Assembly (NCBI RefSeq): GCF_014489845.1
Contig: NZ_JABURY010000006.1
Location: 124,001 to 188,000 of the forward strand
Direction: 5' to 3'
DNA from: Frischella japonica
GTDB lineage: Bacteria; Pseudomonadota; Gammaproteobacteria; Enterobacterales; Orbaceae
Length of the DNA: 64,000 nt
The position numbers and the translations under genes were made by a program. Numbering within the stretch: position 1 is the first letter of the stretch; every line of letters begins with the position of its first letter. Of this stretch, positions 50,120 through 60,560 are shown piece after piece. Below the pieces are notes generated by a model. The model had not been told where the DNA came from, searched no databases, and saw nothing but the letters and a program-made list of their open reading frames with translations.

Positions 50120-50575
50120 TTAAAACCTAAATACGTCGTTACAAGCTTGAGTCAACCCATTATTCAAAGGATTGGTTTGACAGTTCTTTGACCAACTTAT
50201 ATCACCATTTGTCGTATTAATTGTGGGGGTTAATACCACCGTTAGACCCGATAGAGTATTACGTCCTATTATGGTAATGAGACCGGATGCAACTTTTATG
50301 GACGCAACATAATTAGTTGTTTTAGTATCGGCAATACCATTACTTCCACTATGACAAGCCGAGAGTTTCCCTTGTTCAAATGCACAGATTTCAACAGCAG
50401 ATTTATAATGACTCATGGTCTGTAACATATCGGTCATTGCTGCTTTTTGAACATAGCCTTGATAAGTCGGTAAACCGATGGCGGTTAAAATCGCAATTAC
50501 TGCTATGGCGATCATTAATTCAATTAATGTAAATCCTGATTGGTGAGCAGTTAAGTGTAAAGAGTGTTTGAACAT
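50120..50575 (-). CDS. pilA: Type IV major pilin, PilA/PpdD
   Basis: A 151-residue prepilin. A leader of 14 residues ends in Gly14 before FTLIELMIAIAVIAILTAIG, the class IVa pilin N-terminus with Glu at position 5 of the mature protein. Two pairs of cysteines (CAFEQGKLSAC and CQTNPLNNGLTQAC) probably form disulphides; the segment between is Thr/Ser rich. First gene of pilABCD. In Pasteurellaceae and E. coli its homologues are competence/Sxy-CRP regulated; a CRP-S-like site lies upstream at 50710-50731. Confidence 0.95.
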   Translation of the reverse strand: MFKHSLHLTAHQSGFTLIELMIAIAVIAILTAIGLPTYQGYVQKAAMTDMLQTMSHYKSAVEICAFEQGKLSACHSGSNGIADTKTTNYVASIKVASGLITIIGRNTLSGLTVVLTPTINTTNGDISWSKNCQTNPLNNGLTQACNDVFRF

Positions 50576-50709
50576 AAATGTCTCGGTAAATTTTCAAATT
50601 AATCTGAGTGATAAAACTATATTCTTTTTTGAATTTGATTTGACTTAGGAAACTAAAATATGGTGGGTAAAAAGCAAATCATTAACCAAGATTCCAACAC
50701 ATGATATAA

Positions 50710-50731
50710 TTTTGCGACATGAAGTACAAAA
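50710..50731. promoter_or_regulatory. CRP-S-like site upstream of pilA and ampD
   Basis: TTTTGCGA, 6 bp, GTACAAAA. The left half fits the CRP-S (Sxy-dependent) half-site TTTTGCGA exactly; the right half matches five of eight positions. It is about 70 bp upstream of a possible minus-strand -10 element (TATTTT, 50657-50662), the spacing of a class I CRP site. Weak evidence, motif by eye. Confidence 0.35.
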
Positions 50732-50755
50732 TGCTGATACTAAAATAGGATTAAA

Positions 50756-51295
50756 ATGTTTAGCAAAATACAAAATGGTCGTTTAAGCGGAGCCGAATTT
50801 ATTGCTTCGCCATTTTTTGATGAGCGACCAGTTGGCGAAATGATTACATTATTGGTAATTCATAATATTAGTTTGCCTCCTCAACAGTATGGTGGGCCAT
50901 ATGTTGAGCAGTTATTTACTGGCCAACTTAGCCCCAATGAGCATGAATATTTTCAATCCATTTATCAATTAAAAGTATCAAGTCATTTATTTATTCGGCG
51001 TAATGGCGAAGTTTTGCAATTTGTTTCTTTTGATAAACGAGCTTGGCACGCGGGGGTATCATGTTTTGAAGGCAAAGAAAAGTGTAATGATTATTCAATC
51101 GGTATTGAATTAGAAGGAAGTGATTTTGATGCATTTACTGACATTCAATATCAACAATTGACTATGATAACCCAATGTTTAAAAAAGTATTATCCGATTA
51201 AAGCCTTAGTTGGACATAGTGATATTGCACCGAATCGTAAAACAGATCCAGGACCTTATTTTGATTGGGAACATTACCATAATTTATTAAAATAA
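50756..51295 (+). CDS. ampD: 1,6-anhydro-N-acetylmuramyl-L-alanine amidase AmpD
   Basis: A 179-residue cytoplasmic zinc amidase of murein recycling: VIHNISLPPQQYGG (first zinc His), SSHLFIRRNGEVLQFV, AWHAGVS and GHSDIAPNRKTDPGPYF with the second His and Asp ligands. In many bacteria it controls AmpC induction; no ampC is here. Divergent from pilA, as in Haemophilus and E. coli; ampE is not present. Confidence 0.95.
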   Translation: MFSKIQNGRLSGAEFIASPFFDERPVGEMITLLVIHNISLPPQQYGGPYVEQLFTGQLSPNEHEYFQSIYQLKVSSHLFIRRNGEVLQFVSFDKRAWHAGVSCFEGKEKCNDYSIGIELEGSDFDAFTDIQYQQLTMITQCLKKYYPIKALVGHSDIAPNRKTDPGPYFDWEHYHNLLK

Positions 51296-51348
51296 TCGTG
51301 TAGTTATGATTAATTTAGATAAACGATAACCTTATAGTGTGAACGAAC

Positions 51349-51669
51349 ATGGATAATTTTAAACAACAGTTAAATCAGCTACTCAATGACATTGAGTTAG
51401 AGATGCAACGCATTGCGTTATGGCAAGCGCTACCTCCCGAGCCAAATGCTTTTTTAAGTGAGCAACCTTTTGCTATTGATACGATGCAATCCAATGAATG
51501 GCTTCAATGGGTATTCTTACCCAGAATGCGTGCCATTATCGATGCTAACAGTGATATTCCACGTAATTTTGCTTTACATCCCTATTTTGAAGAAAGTTTG
51601 AAAGAAGAGGAGGAGGTTTTAAACCTACTCCAGCTAATCAAAACCCTCGATGAGTTAGTTAAAGAATAA
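51349..51669 (+). CDS. yqcC: YqcC family protein
   Basis: A 106-residue cytoplasmic protein of unknown role. QPFAIDTMQSNEWLQWVFLPRMRAIID and FALHPYFEESL align with E. coli YqcC (DUF446). In E. coli it lies next to truC; that gene is not here. Its 3' end overlaps the stop region of the convergent antiporter gene by 11 bp. Confidence 0.88.
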   Translation: MDNFKQQLNQLLNDIELEMQRIALWQALPPEPNAFLSEQPFAIDTMQSNEWLQWVFLPRMRAIIDANSDIPRNFALHPYFEESLKEEEEVLNLLQLIKTLDELVKE

Positions 51670-53059
51670 AAAACAGAAGGCTATCAATTAAAAAAATAGG
51701 CATTAATAGGCCAATTGACCAACGCATATAACCAAAAAAGCTGGGCATATCAAAACCAGATTGTTCGGCAATACTTTTCACCATAAAATTAGGTGCATTA
51801 CCAATATAGGTAAGCGCTCCCATAAAAACAGATCCCATTGATATTGCTAATAAAGTTGTTGGTAAACTTTGCATAAGAAAATTCGCCGAACCAGAGGCAA
51901 GATTAAAAAAGACTAAATAAGTGGGTGCATTATCCAAAAATCCAGATAGCAAGCCACTCAACCAAAAATACATTAGATTTATTGGCTCACCATAATCGTT
52001 AGTTACTAACGATATGATATTGGATAAACTGCCTTCTTTGCCCATTTTTAAAATAGCAATCACAGGTGAAATGGTGATAAATATACCTATAAACAATTTG
52101 GCCACTTCAATGATGGGTTGCCAATTAAATTGATTTTGCTCGCGAATGGATTTGCTGGTCATGAGTGATAATAAGGTAAGAATGACTAATATCATATCAC
52201 GAATTATATTGGGTAATGTGAGCGTTGTTCCTAATATGTTGATTGATATATCTGACTGCCATACACTTGTAGCCAATATGGTAACAATGATGGCAAATAA
52301 GATAATAAAATTGGTTTTTCCTTTGATGGTTAATGACAACGTTGGCTTACTTAACAATCGTTGACAGTCTTTTCGGTAATAATAACCATCAATATTATAA
52401 AATAAAATAAGTAATAATGCTGTATTGATTAATACTGGTAAACTCATGTGCTTTAATGTCCAAATAAAATCGACACCATTTAGAAAACCGATAAATAACG
52501 GAGGATCGCCCAATGGGGTTAATCCTCCTCCAATATTTGCTACCAAAAAAATAAAAAAGATGATGGTATGTACTCGGTATTGACGTTGTTTATTGGCACT
52601 TATGATAGGGCGAATCATTAACATTGCCGCGCCAGTAGTTCCCATGACAGATGCTAAAAACGTACCAATGGCGAGTAACAGCATATTATGTTTTGGGCTA
52701 CCATTAAAATTTCCTTCAATTAAAATTCCCCCAGCTACGGTAAATAATGCGGCTAATAGGATAATAAATGGGATATATTCGATTAGAACAGTATGGCAAA
52801 TGAGATGAGTTATCGCTAATAGACCAAATTGCCAACCATAAGCTATGATAAATAATAAGCTACAACCGCCAATGATTTTGCCGTAATGTCGATGCCATAT
52901 AGTGCTAATCAATATAGGTAATAGGGCAATAGCAAATATGATTACGATAAAAGGAATCGTCCAATACAGTGAAAGAGGGGGAATGCTATGATCATTCGCA
53001 TATGTGAATGGTGAAATAAAACAGAATAAACCAGTGATAATAAGCGATTTTAATGACAT
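51659..53059 (-). CDS. NhaD-type sodium/proton antiporter (ion transporter superfamily)
   Basis: A 466-residue membrane protein with about 12 spans and a signal-like N-terminus ending near TYAND. LLAALFTVAGGILIEG, GTTGAAMLMIRPII, NIGGGLTPLGDPPLFIGFL, GLLSGFLDNAPTYLVFF and TYIGNAPNFMVKSIAE are typical of NhaD/ArsB-like ion transporters. Sodium or another cation exchange for protons is the likely role; substrate not certain. Convergent with yqcC. Confidence 0.82.
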   Translation of the reverse strand: MSLKSLIITGLFCFISPFTYANDHSIPPLSLYWTIPFIVIIFAIALLPILISTIWHRHYGKIIGGCSLLFIIAYGWQFGLLAITHLICHTVLIEYIPFIILLAALFTVAGGILIEGNFNGSPKHNMLLLAIGTFLASVMGTTGAAMLMIRPIISANKQRQYRVHTIIFFIFLVANIGGGLTPLGDPPLFIGFLNGVDFIWTLKHMSLPVLINTALLLILFYNIDGYYYRKDCQRLLSKPTLSLTIKGKTNFIILFAIIVTILATSVWQSDISINILGTTLTLPNIIRDMILVILTLLSLMTSKSIREQNQFNWQPIIEVAKLFIGIFITISPVIAILKMGKEGSLSNIISLVTNDYGEPINLMYFWLSGLLSGFLDNAPTYLVFFNLASGSANFLMQSLPTTLLAISMGSVFMGALTYIGNAPNFMVKSIAEQSGFDMPSFFGYMRWSIGLLMPIFLIDSLLFFIL

Positions 53060-53485
53060 TTTTATTCAATATAGTTTCGATTTTGAACCGACTATTCTAA
53101 CAATCATTTTTGTAAAGAAAAAATAAAACTTTCTCATTTTGTTTTAAAAATGTTCTATGTTAATTGTTTGATATATAGCGTATCTTTTGTTGTATTAGTA
53201 TTTTAAATCGCGGCTATCTTCTTCTGAAATATTGTTTTATTAATTTACAGGCGATCTTTCAATGAAAAAAGTCTATATAAAACATTGTCATTTCTTTTCA
53301 AAAAATAACATTATAAATTTAATGTAGATTATCTTGTTACAGTTTATAAAATAGTTAAATATTGTCGGTAAACAATAGCTTATAAATTGAGTTGTTGAAA
53401 ATAAAGTTACTAAGTAAACATTTTTATGCTGTTAGATAATATTAAGGCATCTTTTGATGCCTTATAAATATCAATGAGAAATGTT
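53060..53485. other. Intergenic region raiA / antiporter
   Basis: AT-rich; contains the raiA terminator (53443-53464) and the promoter of the antiporter gene. Nothing else recognised. Confidence 0.5.
53443..53464 (-). terminator. raiA terminator
   Basis: TAAGGCATC, TTTT loop, GATGCCTTA, 22 bp after the raiA stop; a short T/A-rich stretch follows on the minus strand. Confidence 0.65.
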
Positions 53486-53809
53486 TTATTCAGGAACGTA
53501 GTTTTTAATACTTTCGGATGCACGTCGAGATTCTGCTTTATGTTGCAGTTTATTGAGCTGTTTTTCAAGTTTGCTAATTAATTCGTTGACAGCAGTATAC
53601 ATATCATCATGTTTTGCCGAAGCTACAAGTGGAGATCCTTTGGTAGTGATAGTGGCATCAACCATGAAACCATCAGGTTCCTTAGATAATATGAAGTGAG
53701 GATTAATCAGTTGCGCTCGCCATTTATTGAGTTTAGACATTTTATCTTCAATATAACTTCTGATCGCTGGTGTAATATCCATTTGTTTACTTGTAATATT
53801 TAAAGTCAT
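53486..53809 (-). CDS. raiA: Ribosome-associated inhibitor RaiA (YfiA)
   Basis: A 107-residue S30AE-family hibernation factor: [40 protein letters not shown] and [22 protein letters not shown], close to E. coli RaiA. It binds the 30S A and P sites under stress and cold. The C-terminal tail is shorter than in E. coli. The alternative, Hpf, is less similar. Strong GGAGG upstream (aaagggaggtc). Confidence 0.93.
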   Translation of the reverse strand: MTLNITSKQMDITPAIRSYIEDKMSKLNKWRAQLINPHFILSKEPDGFMVDATITTKGSPLVASAKHDDMYTAVNELISKLEKQLNKLQHKAESRRASESIKNYVPE

Positions 53810-54003
53810 GATTGACCTCCCTTTTTATTATTTAGGAACAAATAACCCTGATTAGATTTACTTATTACATTGGCAAATAATTGACAAAAGGTCAACTGTT
53901 CTTTGCCAAATATTTGAATATGCACCTAACATTAATTTTTATAGTACTAAATTTATACAATAATAAAATTATTTAGTTATCAGAACGAAGCAGTTAGCTT
54001 AAA

Positions 54004-54645
54004 TTAATCTTCACCATAACCGGCTGATGAGATAAGTTTACCGTCTAAGTAAGCTTTGCCATCTTGCATATTTAAGCGATTATCACAAAACCATTTGACA
54101 ACTAATGGATAGATTCGATGTTCCTGAGTTAAAACGCGTTCAGTAACATCTTGTTCTGTATCATTATCAAAAATAGGTACTTTAGCTTGCAAAATTATTG
54201 GTCCACCATCTAAGTCTTCGGTAACGAAGTGAACGGTGGTACCATGTTCTTTATCTCCTGCTTCGATGGCTCGGCGGTGAGTATGTAATCCAGGATATTT
54301 CGGTAATAATGAAGGATGAATATTTAACATCTTACCAGCATAATGTTGAACAAAATCTGTTGTTAGAATACGCATATAACCAGCGAGAACAATCAAATCG
54401 GGCTGATAGCAGTCAATTTGTTGTTGTACTTTATCATCAAATTCTTCACGTGAAATAAATGCCTTATGATTGATGACATGACTAGGAATATTTGCCTGTT
54501 TAGCGCGAATTAAGCTATAAACATTGGGTTGATTACTTATTACTGCAACCACTTTACCATTTATTTGATTTGATTGGCACGCATCAATAATCGCTTGGAG
54601 ATTTGAGCCGTTACCAGACACTAATACCACAATTTTTTTTTTCAT
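54004..54645 (-). CDS. purN: Phosphoribosylglycinamide formyltransferase
   Basis: Third step of purine synthesis: formyl-THF-dependent formylation of GAR. 213 residues with VLVSGNGSNLQAIIDAC, LAGYMRILT and the active-site NIHPSLLPKYPGLHTHRRAIEAGDKEHG (split over positions 105-135; Asn, His) and LDGGPI (Asp). Downstream of purM, the usual purMN order; a hairpin lies in the gap. Confidence 0.96.
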   Translation of the reverse strand: MKKKIVVLVSGNGSNLQAIIDACQSNQINGKVVAVISNQPNVYSLIRAKQANIPSHVINHKAFISREEFDDKVQQQIDCYQPDLIVLAGYMRILTTDFVQHYAGKMLNIHPSLLPKYPGLHTHRRAIEAGDKEHGTTVHFVTEDLDGGPIILQAKVPIFDNDTEQDVTERVLTQEHRIYPLVVKWFCDNRLNMQDGKAYLDGKLISSAGYGED

Positions 54646-54653
54646 TTTTTATC

Positions 54654-54679
54654 CAAAAATAAAGGGCAGGAATTTGCCC
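54654..54679 (-). terminator. Short hairpin with T-run between purM and purN
   Basis: On the minus strand GGGCA, 6-nt loop, TGCCC, then TTTATTTTT, ending about 8 bp before the purN start. It looks like a weak terminator or attenuator that would lower purN expression relative to purM. Confidence 0.5.
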
Positions 54680-54692
54680 CTTACCCATTTTG

Positions 54693-55730
54693 TTATTCAA
54701 TAAGCACGCGTTCTGCAGATTGGGATGCTGTTATGTGACCTAATAACCAGGCGGTTTCGCCACTGTTATTAAGTATTGTCAAAGCTTGTTTTACTGATGA
54801 TTCGGGTAATACAATGATTAAACCTACGCCACAGTTAAAAGTACGATACATTTCATGTGTATCTACATTACCGGCTTGTTGTAACCATTTAAAAATAGCA
54901 GGCCATTGCCAACTCTTAGCGTTAATCACTGCTTGGGTATTATTAGGCAGGATGCGTGGGATATTTTCCCAAAATCCACCGCCTGTAATATGTGCAATGG
55001 CATGAACGTCAATTTGTGTGAGTAAATTCAGTACAGATTTGACATAGATTTTGGTTGGCGCTAATAGATGATCGGCAAGTGGTTTATTAGTTAGCTGTTC
55101 TGTATTGGGATCAACGCCACTCACTTCAAGAATTTTACGCACTAAAGAATAGCCATTGGAATGTGGTCCACTAGATGCTAATGCAATGATAGCATCACCA
55201 TCTTGAACCTTAGTGCCATCAATGATGTCAGCTTTTTCGACTACACCGACACAAAAACCGGCAATATCATAATCGTTTTTATGATACATACCAGGCATTT
55301 CAGCCGTTTCTCCGCCGACTAAGGCACATCCTGCTTGTTGACATCCTTCGGCGATCCCCGTTACCACAGTGGTAGCAACTTCAACATCTAATTTGCCTGT
55401 GGCATAATAATCTAAAAAGAATAGCGGTTCAGCGCCCTGAACAATTAAATCATTTACACACATAGCAACCAGATCGATCCCGATAGAATCATGGCGATTT
55501 AAGTCCATAGCCAAGCGTAATTTGGTGCCGACACCATCTGTACCAGAAACTAAAATAGGCTGTTTATACTTTTGTGGAATTGCGCACAACGCCCCAAATC
55601 CACCTAAACCTCCCATTACTTCTGGGCGAACAGTTTTTTTTACAACGGGTTTAATACGATTAACTAATTCATTGCCGGCATCAATATCAACACCAGCATC
55701 TTTATAACTTAGCGGAGTTTTGTGTGACAC
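54693..55730 (-). CDS. purM: Phosphoribosylformylglycinamidine cyclo-ligase
   Basis: AIR synthetase, 345 residues: [50 protein letters not shown] and [16 protein letters not shown], all conserved in PurM. First gene of purM-purN. I see no good PurR box (consensus ACGCAAACGTTTGCGT) in the 340 bp upstream. Confidence 0.97.
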   Translation of the reverse strand: MSHKTPLSYKDAGVDIDAGNELVNRIKPVVKKTVRPEVMGGLGGFGALCAIPQKYKQPILVSGTDGVGTKLRLAMDLNRHDSIGIDLVAMCVNDLIVQGAEPLFFLDYYATGKLDVEVATTVVTGIAEGCQQAGCALVGGETAEMPGMYHKNDYDIAGFCVGVVEKADIIDGTKVQDGDAIIALASSGPHSNGYSLVRKILEVSGVDPNTEQLTNKPLADHLLAPTKIYVKSVLNLLTQIDVHAIAHITGGGFWENIPRILPNNTQAVINAKSWQWPAIFKWLQQAGNVDTHEMYRTFNCGVGLIIVLPESSVKQALTILNNSGETAWLLGHITASQSAERVLIE

Positions 55731-56071
55731 GGTGAATTTCCTTTCTGGTTAGAGTAAAAAAATTGCCACTATTCTAGCAATGTTATGAATAATAGGCGAT
55801 AGGTTATTTAGATAATCAGTAAGCGAGCGATTATTGTTAACTATAAAATGTAAACAAGGTGATATCAATAAATTGAAATTTGACCAGCGTAGTCAGTTTT
55901 ATTGATTGGCTGATTAAAGTCATGGTCGTTTAACTTGCTATTTCACTAAATCAAAGTATAATTAGCAGCCATTCATGAGCAGGTATTTTTATTTGTTGTG
56001 AATTTTGTTGGAGTCACTGAATTAGAGATCGGGGCTTCTGTTTTTTTATTAATCTAATATTGAGGTTTTTT
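55731..56071. other. Divergent purM/rpsO promoter region
   Basis: Contains the rpsO promoter (55935-55962) and about 100 nt of rpsO leader; the purM promoter must lie on the left side. In E. coli the rpsO leader folds into an S15-binding pseudoknot; I cannot establish the fold here. Confidence 0.5.
55935..55962 (+). promoter_or_regulatory. rpsO promoter
   Basis: TTGCTA, 16-bp spacer, TATAAT (perfect -10). Transcription would start near 55969, giving a leader of about 100 nt. Confidence 0.7.
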
Positions 56072-56341
56072 ATGTCTCTAACTGCTGCAGATAAAGCAAA
56101 AATTGTTGCTGATTTTGGTCGTGGAACTAACGATACTGGTTCTACAGAAGTACAAGTTGCTCTTTTAACCGCTCGTATTAATGACTTACAAGGTCACTTT
56201 TCTGAGCATAAAAAAGATCACCATAGTCGTCGTGGTTTATTACGTATGGTGTCTAGCCGTCGTAAATTACTTGACTACTTAAAACGTACTGATGTTGAAC
56301 GTTATAATCAGTTAATTCAAAAATTAGGTTTACGTCGCTAA
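56072..56341 (+). CDS. rpsO: 30S ribosomal protein S15
   Basis: An 89-residue S15 ([57 protein letters not shown]), nearly the E. coli protein. The ATG at 56072 is used; the frame is open four codons upstream to a TTG. GAGG lies 9 bp before the ATG. pnp, which normally follows rpsO, is not here; a strong terminator follows. Confidence 0.98.
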   Translation: MSLTAADKAKIVADFGRGTNDTGSTEVQVALLTARINDLQGHFSEHKKDHHSRRGLLRMVSSRRKLLDYLKRTDVERYNQLIQKLGLRR

Positions 56342-56360
56342 TTTTAAAAAACGCAAGAAG

Positions 56361-56390
56361 AAAGCCACTTATGAAAAGTGGCTTTTTTTA
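56361..56390 (+). terminator. rpsO terminator
   Basis: AAAGCCACTT, 5-nt loop, AAGTGGCTTT followed by TTTTT; 20 bp after the rpsO stop. Confidence 0.9.
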
Positions 56391-56877
56391 TCACTGGAAA
56401 TACGTTTATATATTTCTTAATAGTGCATTCGAATATTAAATATTTAATCACCAGAATAAGTCCTTTTCCTTTTGTTGTCTCGATCATATCATTTCTTTTT
56501 GTAGATGGAGTAAACATCTATGACGGTGAGTTAGCTGATAAGCTAATACTCTTAAAATAAGGAGGATCATGATAACAAGCCATCAACATTTTATAGCATA
56601 ATTTGAACATGATATAACTGTACTGATGGTTATGAGAAGATATACAGAAACAAAATGTTAGTATCAATTTTTTATAAAGCGATCATTTACTCGCTGTCAT
56701 GTTTAATTTTAGCGTCTTTGTTTACATTTATCAGATAGAATTTGTCACTTTGAGGGAGTAAGATTTATTGGATTGTTGCAAGATTATCACTCTGATATTT
56801 ACCGCATCATAGCTAATGGCTTTATTGACTCAGTAAATTCATTGATTTGGTTACTGACTTCATTTTTTACAAAATCT

Positions 56878-56910
56878 AAAAAAATGTTCAGTCTATTGAC
56901 TGAACATTTT
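56878..56910 (-). terminator. tkt terminator
   Basis: A perfect 13-bp stem (AAAATGTTCAGTC and complement) with a 4-nt loop; on the minus strand followed by TTT. It lies 48 bp beyond the transketolase stop. Confidence 0.85.
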
Positions 56911-56957
56911 GGATATTTTCTTTTTACAAAGAAGTCAGAAATATCTGTAATTAAAAT

Positions 56958-58964
56958 TTACTTCAACAAAGTTTTAGCTTGTGCTAAAACATTATCAACG
57001 GTAAAACCAAATTCCTTGAAGAGTAGATCTGCCGGTGCAGATTCCCCAAATGTGGTCATACCAATCACTTTTCCAGTTAGACCGACATATTTATACCAAT
57101 AGTCTGCAATGCCCGCTTCTATTGCAATACGCTTGGTGACAGCGCTTGGTAGTACTGTTTCTTTATAAACAGAATCTTGTTTATCAAATACATCCGTTGC
57201 CGGCATAGAAACAACGCGTACGTTTTTACCTTGCTCAGTTAACTGTTCATAAGCTTCAACGGCAAGTTCAACTTCTGAACCCGTTGCGATCAAGATTAGC
57301 TCTGGTGTACCGTTACAATCTTTCAGAATATAACCGCCACGATAGACATTTGCGAGTTGTTCTGCGCTACGATCTTGTTGTTTTAGATTTTGACGGGAGA
57401 AAATCAATGCGGTTGGTCCATCTTGTCGTTCAATAGCATATTGCCATGCGATAGCTGATTCTACCTGATCACAAGGACGCCATGTACTCATATTTGGTGT
57501 TAAACGTAAACTTGCTGTTTGTTCAACAGGTTGGTGGGTTGGCCCATCTTCTCCTAAGCCAATTGAGTCATGGGTGTAAACAAAAATTGAACGGATTTTC
57601 ATTAATGCCGCCATTCTTAAAGCATTACGTGCGTACTCCATGAACATTAAGAATGTTGCACCATAAGGCACAAATCCACCATGTAAAGCAATACCATTCA
57701 TGATAGCAGACATACCAAATTCACGTACACCATAGTGAATATAATTACCATTAGGGTGGGCTAAAATTTCTTTAGAACCAGACCACATGGTTAAGTTACT
57801 TGGAGCAAGGTCGGCACTACCGCCTAAGAAGTCTGGTAAAATTTTGCCAAATGCTTCAATGGCATTTTGCGAAGCTTTACGAGTAGCAATAGTTGCTGGA
57901 TTAGCCTGTAAATGTTCGACAAATGCTTTAGCTTCTTGTTGCCAATTCTGTGGTAATTGATTAGCTGTACGACGTTTAAATTCTTTGGCTAGTTCAGGAT
58001 ATACTTTTTCATAAGATGCAAAACGAGCATTCCATTCATCTTCTGACTTTTGACCTTTTGATTTTGCATCCCATGCCGCGTAATATTGTTCAGGGATTTC
58101 AAATGGTGCATATTGCCAACCTAGATTTTTACGTGTTGCTTCAATTTCCGCGTCACCCAATGGTGAACCATGGCAATCGTGTCCACCCGCTTTATTTGGA
58201 GAACCAAAACCAATCACGGTTTTACACATTAATAATGATGGTTTATCAGTGACTGCTTGTGCTTGTTCAATTGCTAATTTAATTGCATTGGCATCATGGC
58301 CGTCAATATCTCGGACGACATGCCAACCATAGGCTTCAAAACGCTTAGCTGTATCATCAGCAAACCAACCTTCGATATGACCATCAATAGAAATACCATT
58401 TTCATCATACAATGCGATAAGTTTACCTAATTTTAAAGTACCAGCCAGTGAACACGCTTCGTGAGAAATACCTTCCATTAAACAACCATCACCGACAAAC
58501 GTATAGGTAAAGTGGTCTACGATTTCATGCCCTGGTTGATTAAATTGTGCTGCTAAGGTTTTTTCTGCTATCGCCATACCGACCGCATTAGTAATACCTT
58601 GTCCCAGTGGACCAGTTGTTGTTTCGACACCAACAGTATAACCATATTCAGGGTGTCCTGGCGTTTTGGAGTGTAATTGGCGGAAGTTTTTAATATCATC
58701 AATTGTTAAATCATAACCGCTTAAATGCAATAAGCTATAGATCAACATTGAACCATGCCCATTGGATAAAACAAAACGGTCACGGTCGACCCAATTAGGA
58801 TTACCAGGATTATGTTTCAGAAAACCTCGCCACAAAACTTCAGCAATATCTGCCATACCCATAGGGGCGCCGGGATGTCCTGATTTGGCTTTTTGTACGC
58901 CATCCATACTCAATGCGCGAATAGCATTAGCTAACTCACGATGAGATAACGTGGTTGTATTCAT
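56958..58964 (-). CDS. tkt: Transketolase
   Basis: TPP enzyme of the non-oxidative pentose phosphate pathway. 668 residues: [44 protein letters not shown] motif [23 protein letters not shown], and [18 protein letters not shown]. Highly similar to E. coli TktA/TktB; the paralogue cannot be told. It follows tal by 77 bp and is probably co-transcribed, so the two carbon-shuffling enzymes form an operon. Confidence 0.96.
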   Translation of the reverse strand: MNTTTLSHRELANAIRALSMDGVQKAKSGHPGAPMGMADIAEVLWRGFLKHNPGNPNWVDRDRFVLSNGHGSMLIYSLLHLSGYDLTIDDIKNFRQLHSKTPGHPEYGYTVGVETTTGPLGQGITNAVGMAIAEKTLAAQFNQPGHEIVDHFTYTFVGDGCLMEGISHEACSLAGTLKLGKLIALYDENGISIDGHIEGWFADDTAKRFEAYGWHVVRDIDGHDANAIKLAIEQAQAVTDKPSLLMCKTVIGFGSPNKAGGHDCHGSPLGDAEIEATRKNLGWQYAPFEIPEQYYAAWDAKSKGQKSEDEWNARFASYEKVYPELAKEFKRRTANQLPQNWQQEAKAFVEHLQANPATIATRKASQNAIEAFGKILPDFLGGSADLAPSNLTMWSGSKEILAHPNGNYIHYGVREFGMSAIMNGIALHGGFVPYGATFLMFMEYARNALRMAALMKIRSIFVYTHDSIGLGEDGPTHQPVEQTASLRLTPNMSTWRPCDQVESAIAWQYAIERQDGPTALIFSRQNLKQQDRSAEQLANVYRGGYILKDCNGTPELILIATGSEVELAVEAYEQLTEQGKNVRVVSMPATDVFDKQDSVYKETVLPSAVTKRIAIEAGIADYWYKYVGLTGKVIGMTTFGESAPADLLFKEFGFTVDNVLAQAKTLLK

Positions 58965-59041
58965 GTTCTATTATCTCCAACAATATCAATTTTATAAGGG
59001 ATAGAATTATCTATAAATTAATCAATGTCATATGAGATTGA

Positions 59042-59992
59042 TTACAGTAATTTTGCTAGCATATCTTCCAGTTTTCCTTGATCAACGGCAAAAGCACGAA
59101 TACCTTCAGCCAATTTTTCAACCGCCATTGCATCAAGGTTATGTTGCCATCTAAATTCTGCTTCAGTCATTGCCGCTGGTCGACTAGCTTGTGGTTGATT
59201 TGGATTCAATTTACGCTCAACTGGTGCTGTAGAATTTTGCATTTCCGTTAGTAAATTAGGTGCAATCGTTAAACGGTCACAACCAGCTAATGCTAAAATT
59301 TGTTCCACTTTACGGAAACTTGCTCCCATCACAATGGTTTTATAATCATGCTGTTTGTAGTAATCGTAAATGTTACGTACTGAAATGACACCGGGATCTT
59401 GATCGGCATTGTAGTTGGCAATAGGTTGTTTGGCTTGATACCAATCATAAATACGTCCTACAAATGGCGAGATTAAAAAGACATTTGCTTCAGCACAAGC
59501 GCGTGCTTGGGCAAACGAAAATAATAACGTTAGATTACAATTGATCCCTTCTTTTTCAAGCTCTTCAGCAGCACGAATACCTTCCCAGGTAGAGGCTAAT
59601 TTAATTAAAATTCGCGATTTATCAATGCCTTTTTGTTGATATAGCTGAATTAATTTACGTGCTTTTTCAATACATTTTTGGCGGTCAAAAGAGAGTCTGG
59701 CATCGACTTCCGTGGAAATGCGTCCTGGTACATATTTTAATATTTCGACACCAATATTGACGGCGACTTGATCACTGGCATTAATCAATTGCTCTTCTTT
59801 TGAACCTCCAAGTTGTTTTGCTGTTTGTATAGCTGATTCAATTAAATGCTTATATTGTGGTAATTGTGCGGCTTTAAGCACTAATGATGGGTTAGTTGTG
59901 GCATCTTCCGGGGAAAATTGCTTGATTGAATCGATATCGCCAGTATCGGCTACAACAACAGTAAACTTTTTGAATTCTTCTAATTGACTCAT
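59042..59992 (-). CDS. tal: Transaldolase
   Basis: Transfers the dihydroxyacetone unit between sugar phosphates. 316 residues: [26 protein letters not shown], Schiff-base segment [18 protein letters not shown] (Lys) and [19 protein letters not shown]. TalA/TalB type. Upstream of tkt; AGGAC lies before the ATG. Confidence 0.96.
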   Translation of the reverse strand: MSQLEEFKKFTVVVADTGDIDSIKQFSPEDATTNPSLVLKAAQLPQYKHLIESAIQTAKQLGGSKEEQLINASDQVAVNIGVEILKYVPGRISTEVDARLSFDRQKCIEKARKLIQLYQQKGIDKSRILIKLASTWEGIRAAEELEKEGINCNLTLLFSFAQARACAEANVFLISPFVGRIYDWYQAKQPIANYNADQDPGVISVRNIYDYYKQHDYKTIVMGASFRKVEQILALAGCDRLTIAPNLLTEMQNSTAPVERKLNPNQPQASRPAAMTEAEFRWQHNLDAMAVEKLAEGIRAFAVDQGKLEDMLAKLL

Positions 59993-60560
59993 ATGCCTGT
60001 CCTCAAAATAAATGTATGTTTTAACATTATAAGCGAGCTTATTATAGTGATGTCGTATTTGAATAATACTATAATAATTGTTAATGATGTTTTATTATTA
60101 AACCAATATTTATTGATTTTATTTGTAAAATGAAACGATAATATTTTTCGTTAAGGATTAGATTTTTCATTAGATATTGATTTTATTCTACTAATAAAAC
60201 TGTCATGCCATTATTATTTCATAATTAAAAATTATAGTGTCAGTAACTCAATCTGAACAGTTTTCATCCCTATTCTATGATGTTTTTACTTTTTATTTAC
60301 TTATTGCTAATAAAAAAGGTAACAAACATTAATTTCAAAAGAAAATGTTATCGTTATATTTATCTTATATAGTCGTATTCTACTCTTAATTTATATTTAA
60401 TAACGTTGCATCTATCACATAATTGTTAACTTTTTGTGTAATATTGGGTTGAATTACTAAATGTTTTATTTAATAGCTTAATAAATGTCTAAGAAGAGTT
60501 TAAAATAAAAAGCCTTGCTATTTAGCTAAATAGCAAGGTGATAAAATCTAAACAAGTTAA
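59993..60560. other. Gene-free stretch between ppa and tal
   Basis: AT-rich; the ppa terminator is at its right end (60508-60538) and the tal promoter must lie at its left. No coding frame of note. Confidence 0.55.
60508..60538 (-). terminator. ppa terminator
   Basis: CCTTGCTATTTA, 2 nt, and the exact complement, followed on the minus strand by CTTTTTATTTT; 23 bp after the ppa stop. Confidence 0.9.

Larger units (their letters stand above)
56342..56957. other. Convergent intergenic region rpsO/tkt
   Basis: Two terminators at its ends (56361-56390 and 56878-56910). The 490 bp between them hold small frames without start signals or family resemblance; I see no gene. Confidence 0.55.

Noticed and set aside
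55731-56071. PurR operator before purM
   Set aside because: No sequence close to the CG-centred 16-bp PurR palindrome occurs in the region.
56378-56560. 60-codon rightward frame after rpsO
   Set aside because: Starts inside the rpsO terminator and has a composition typical of AT-rich spacer.
56773-57102. 109-codon rightward frame running into tkt
   Set aside because: Most of it is antisense to the transketolase 3' end and crosses the tkt terminator; no start signal.
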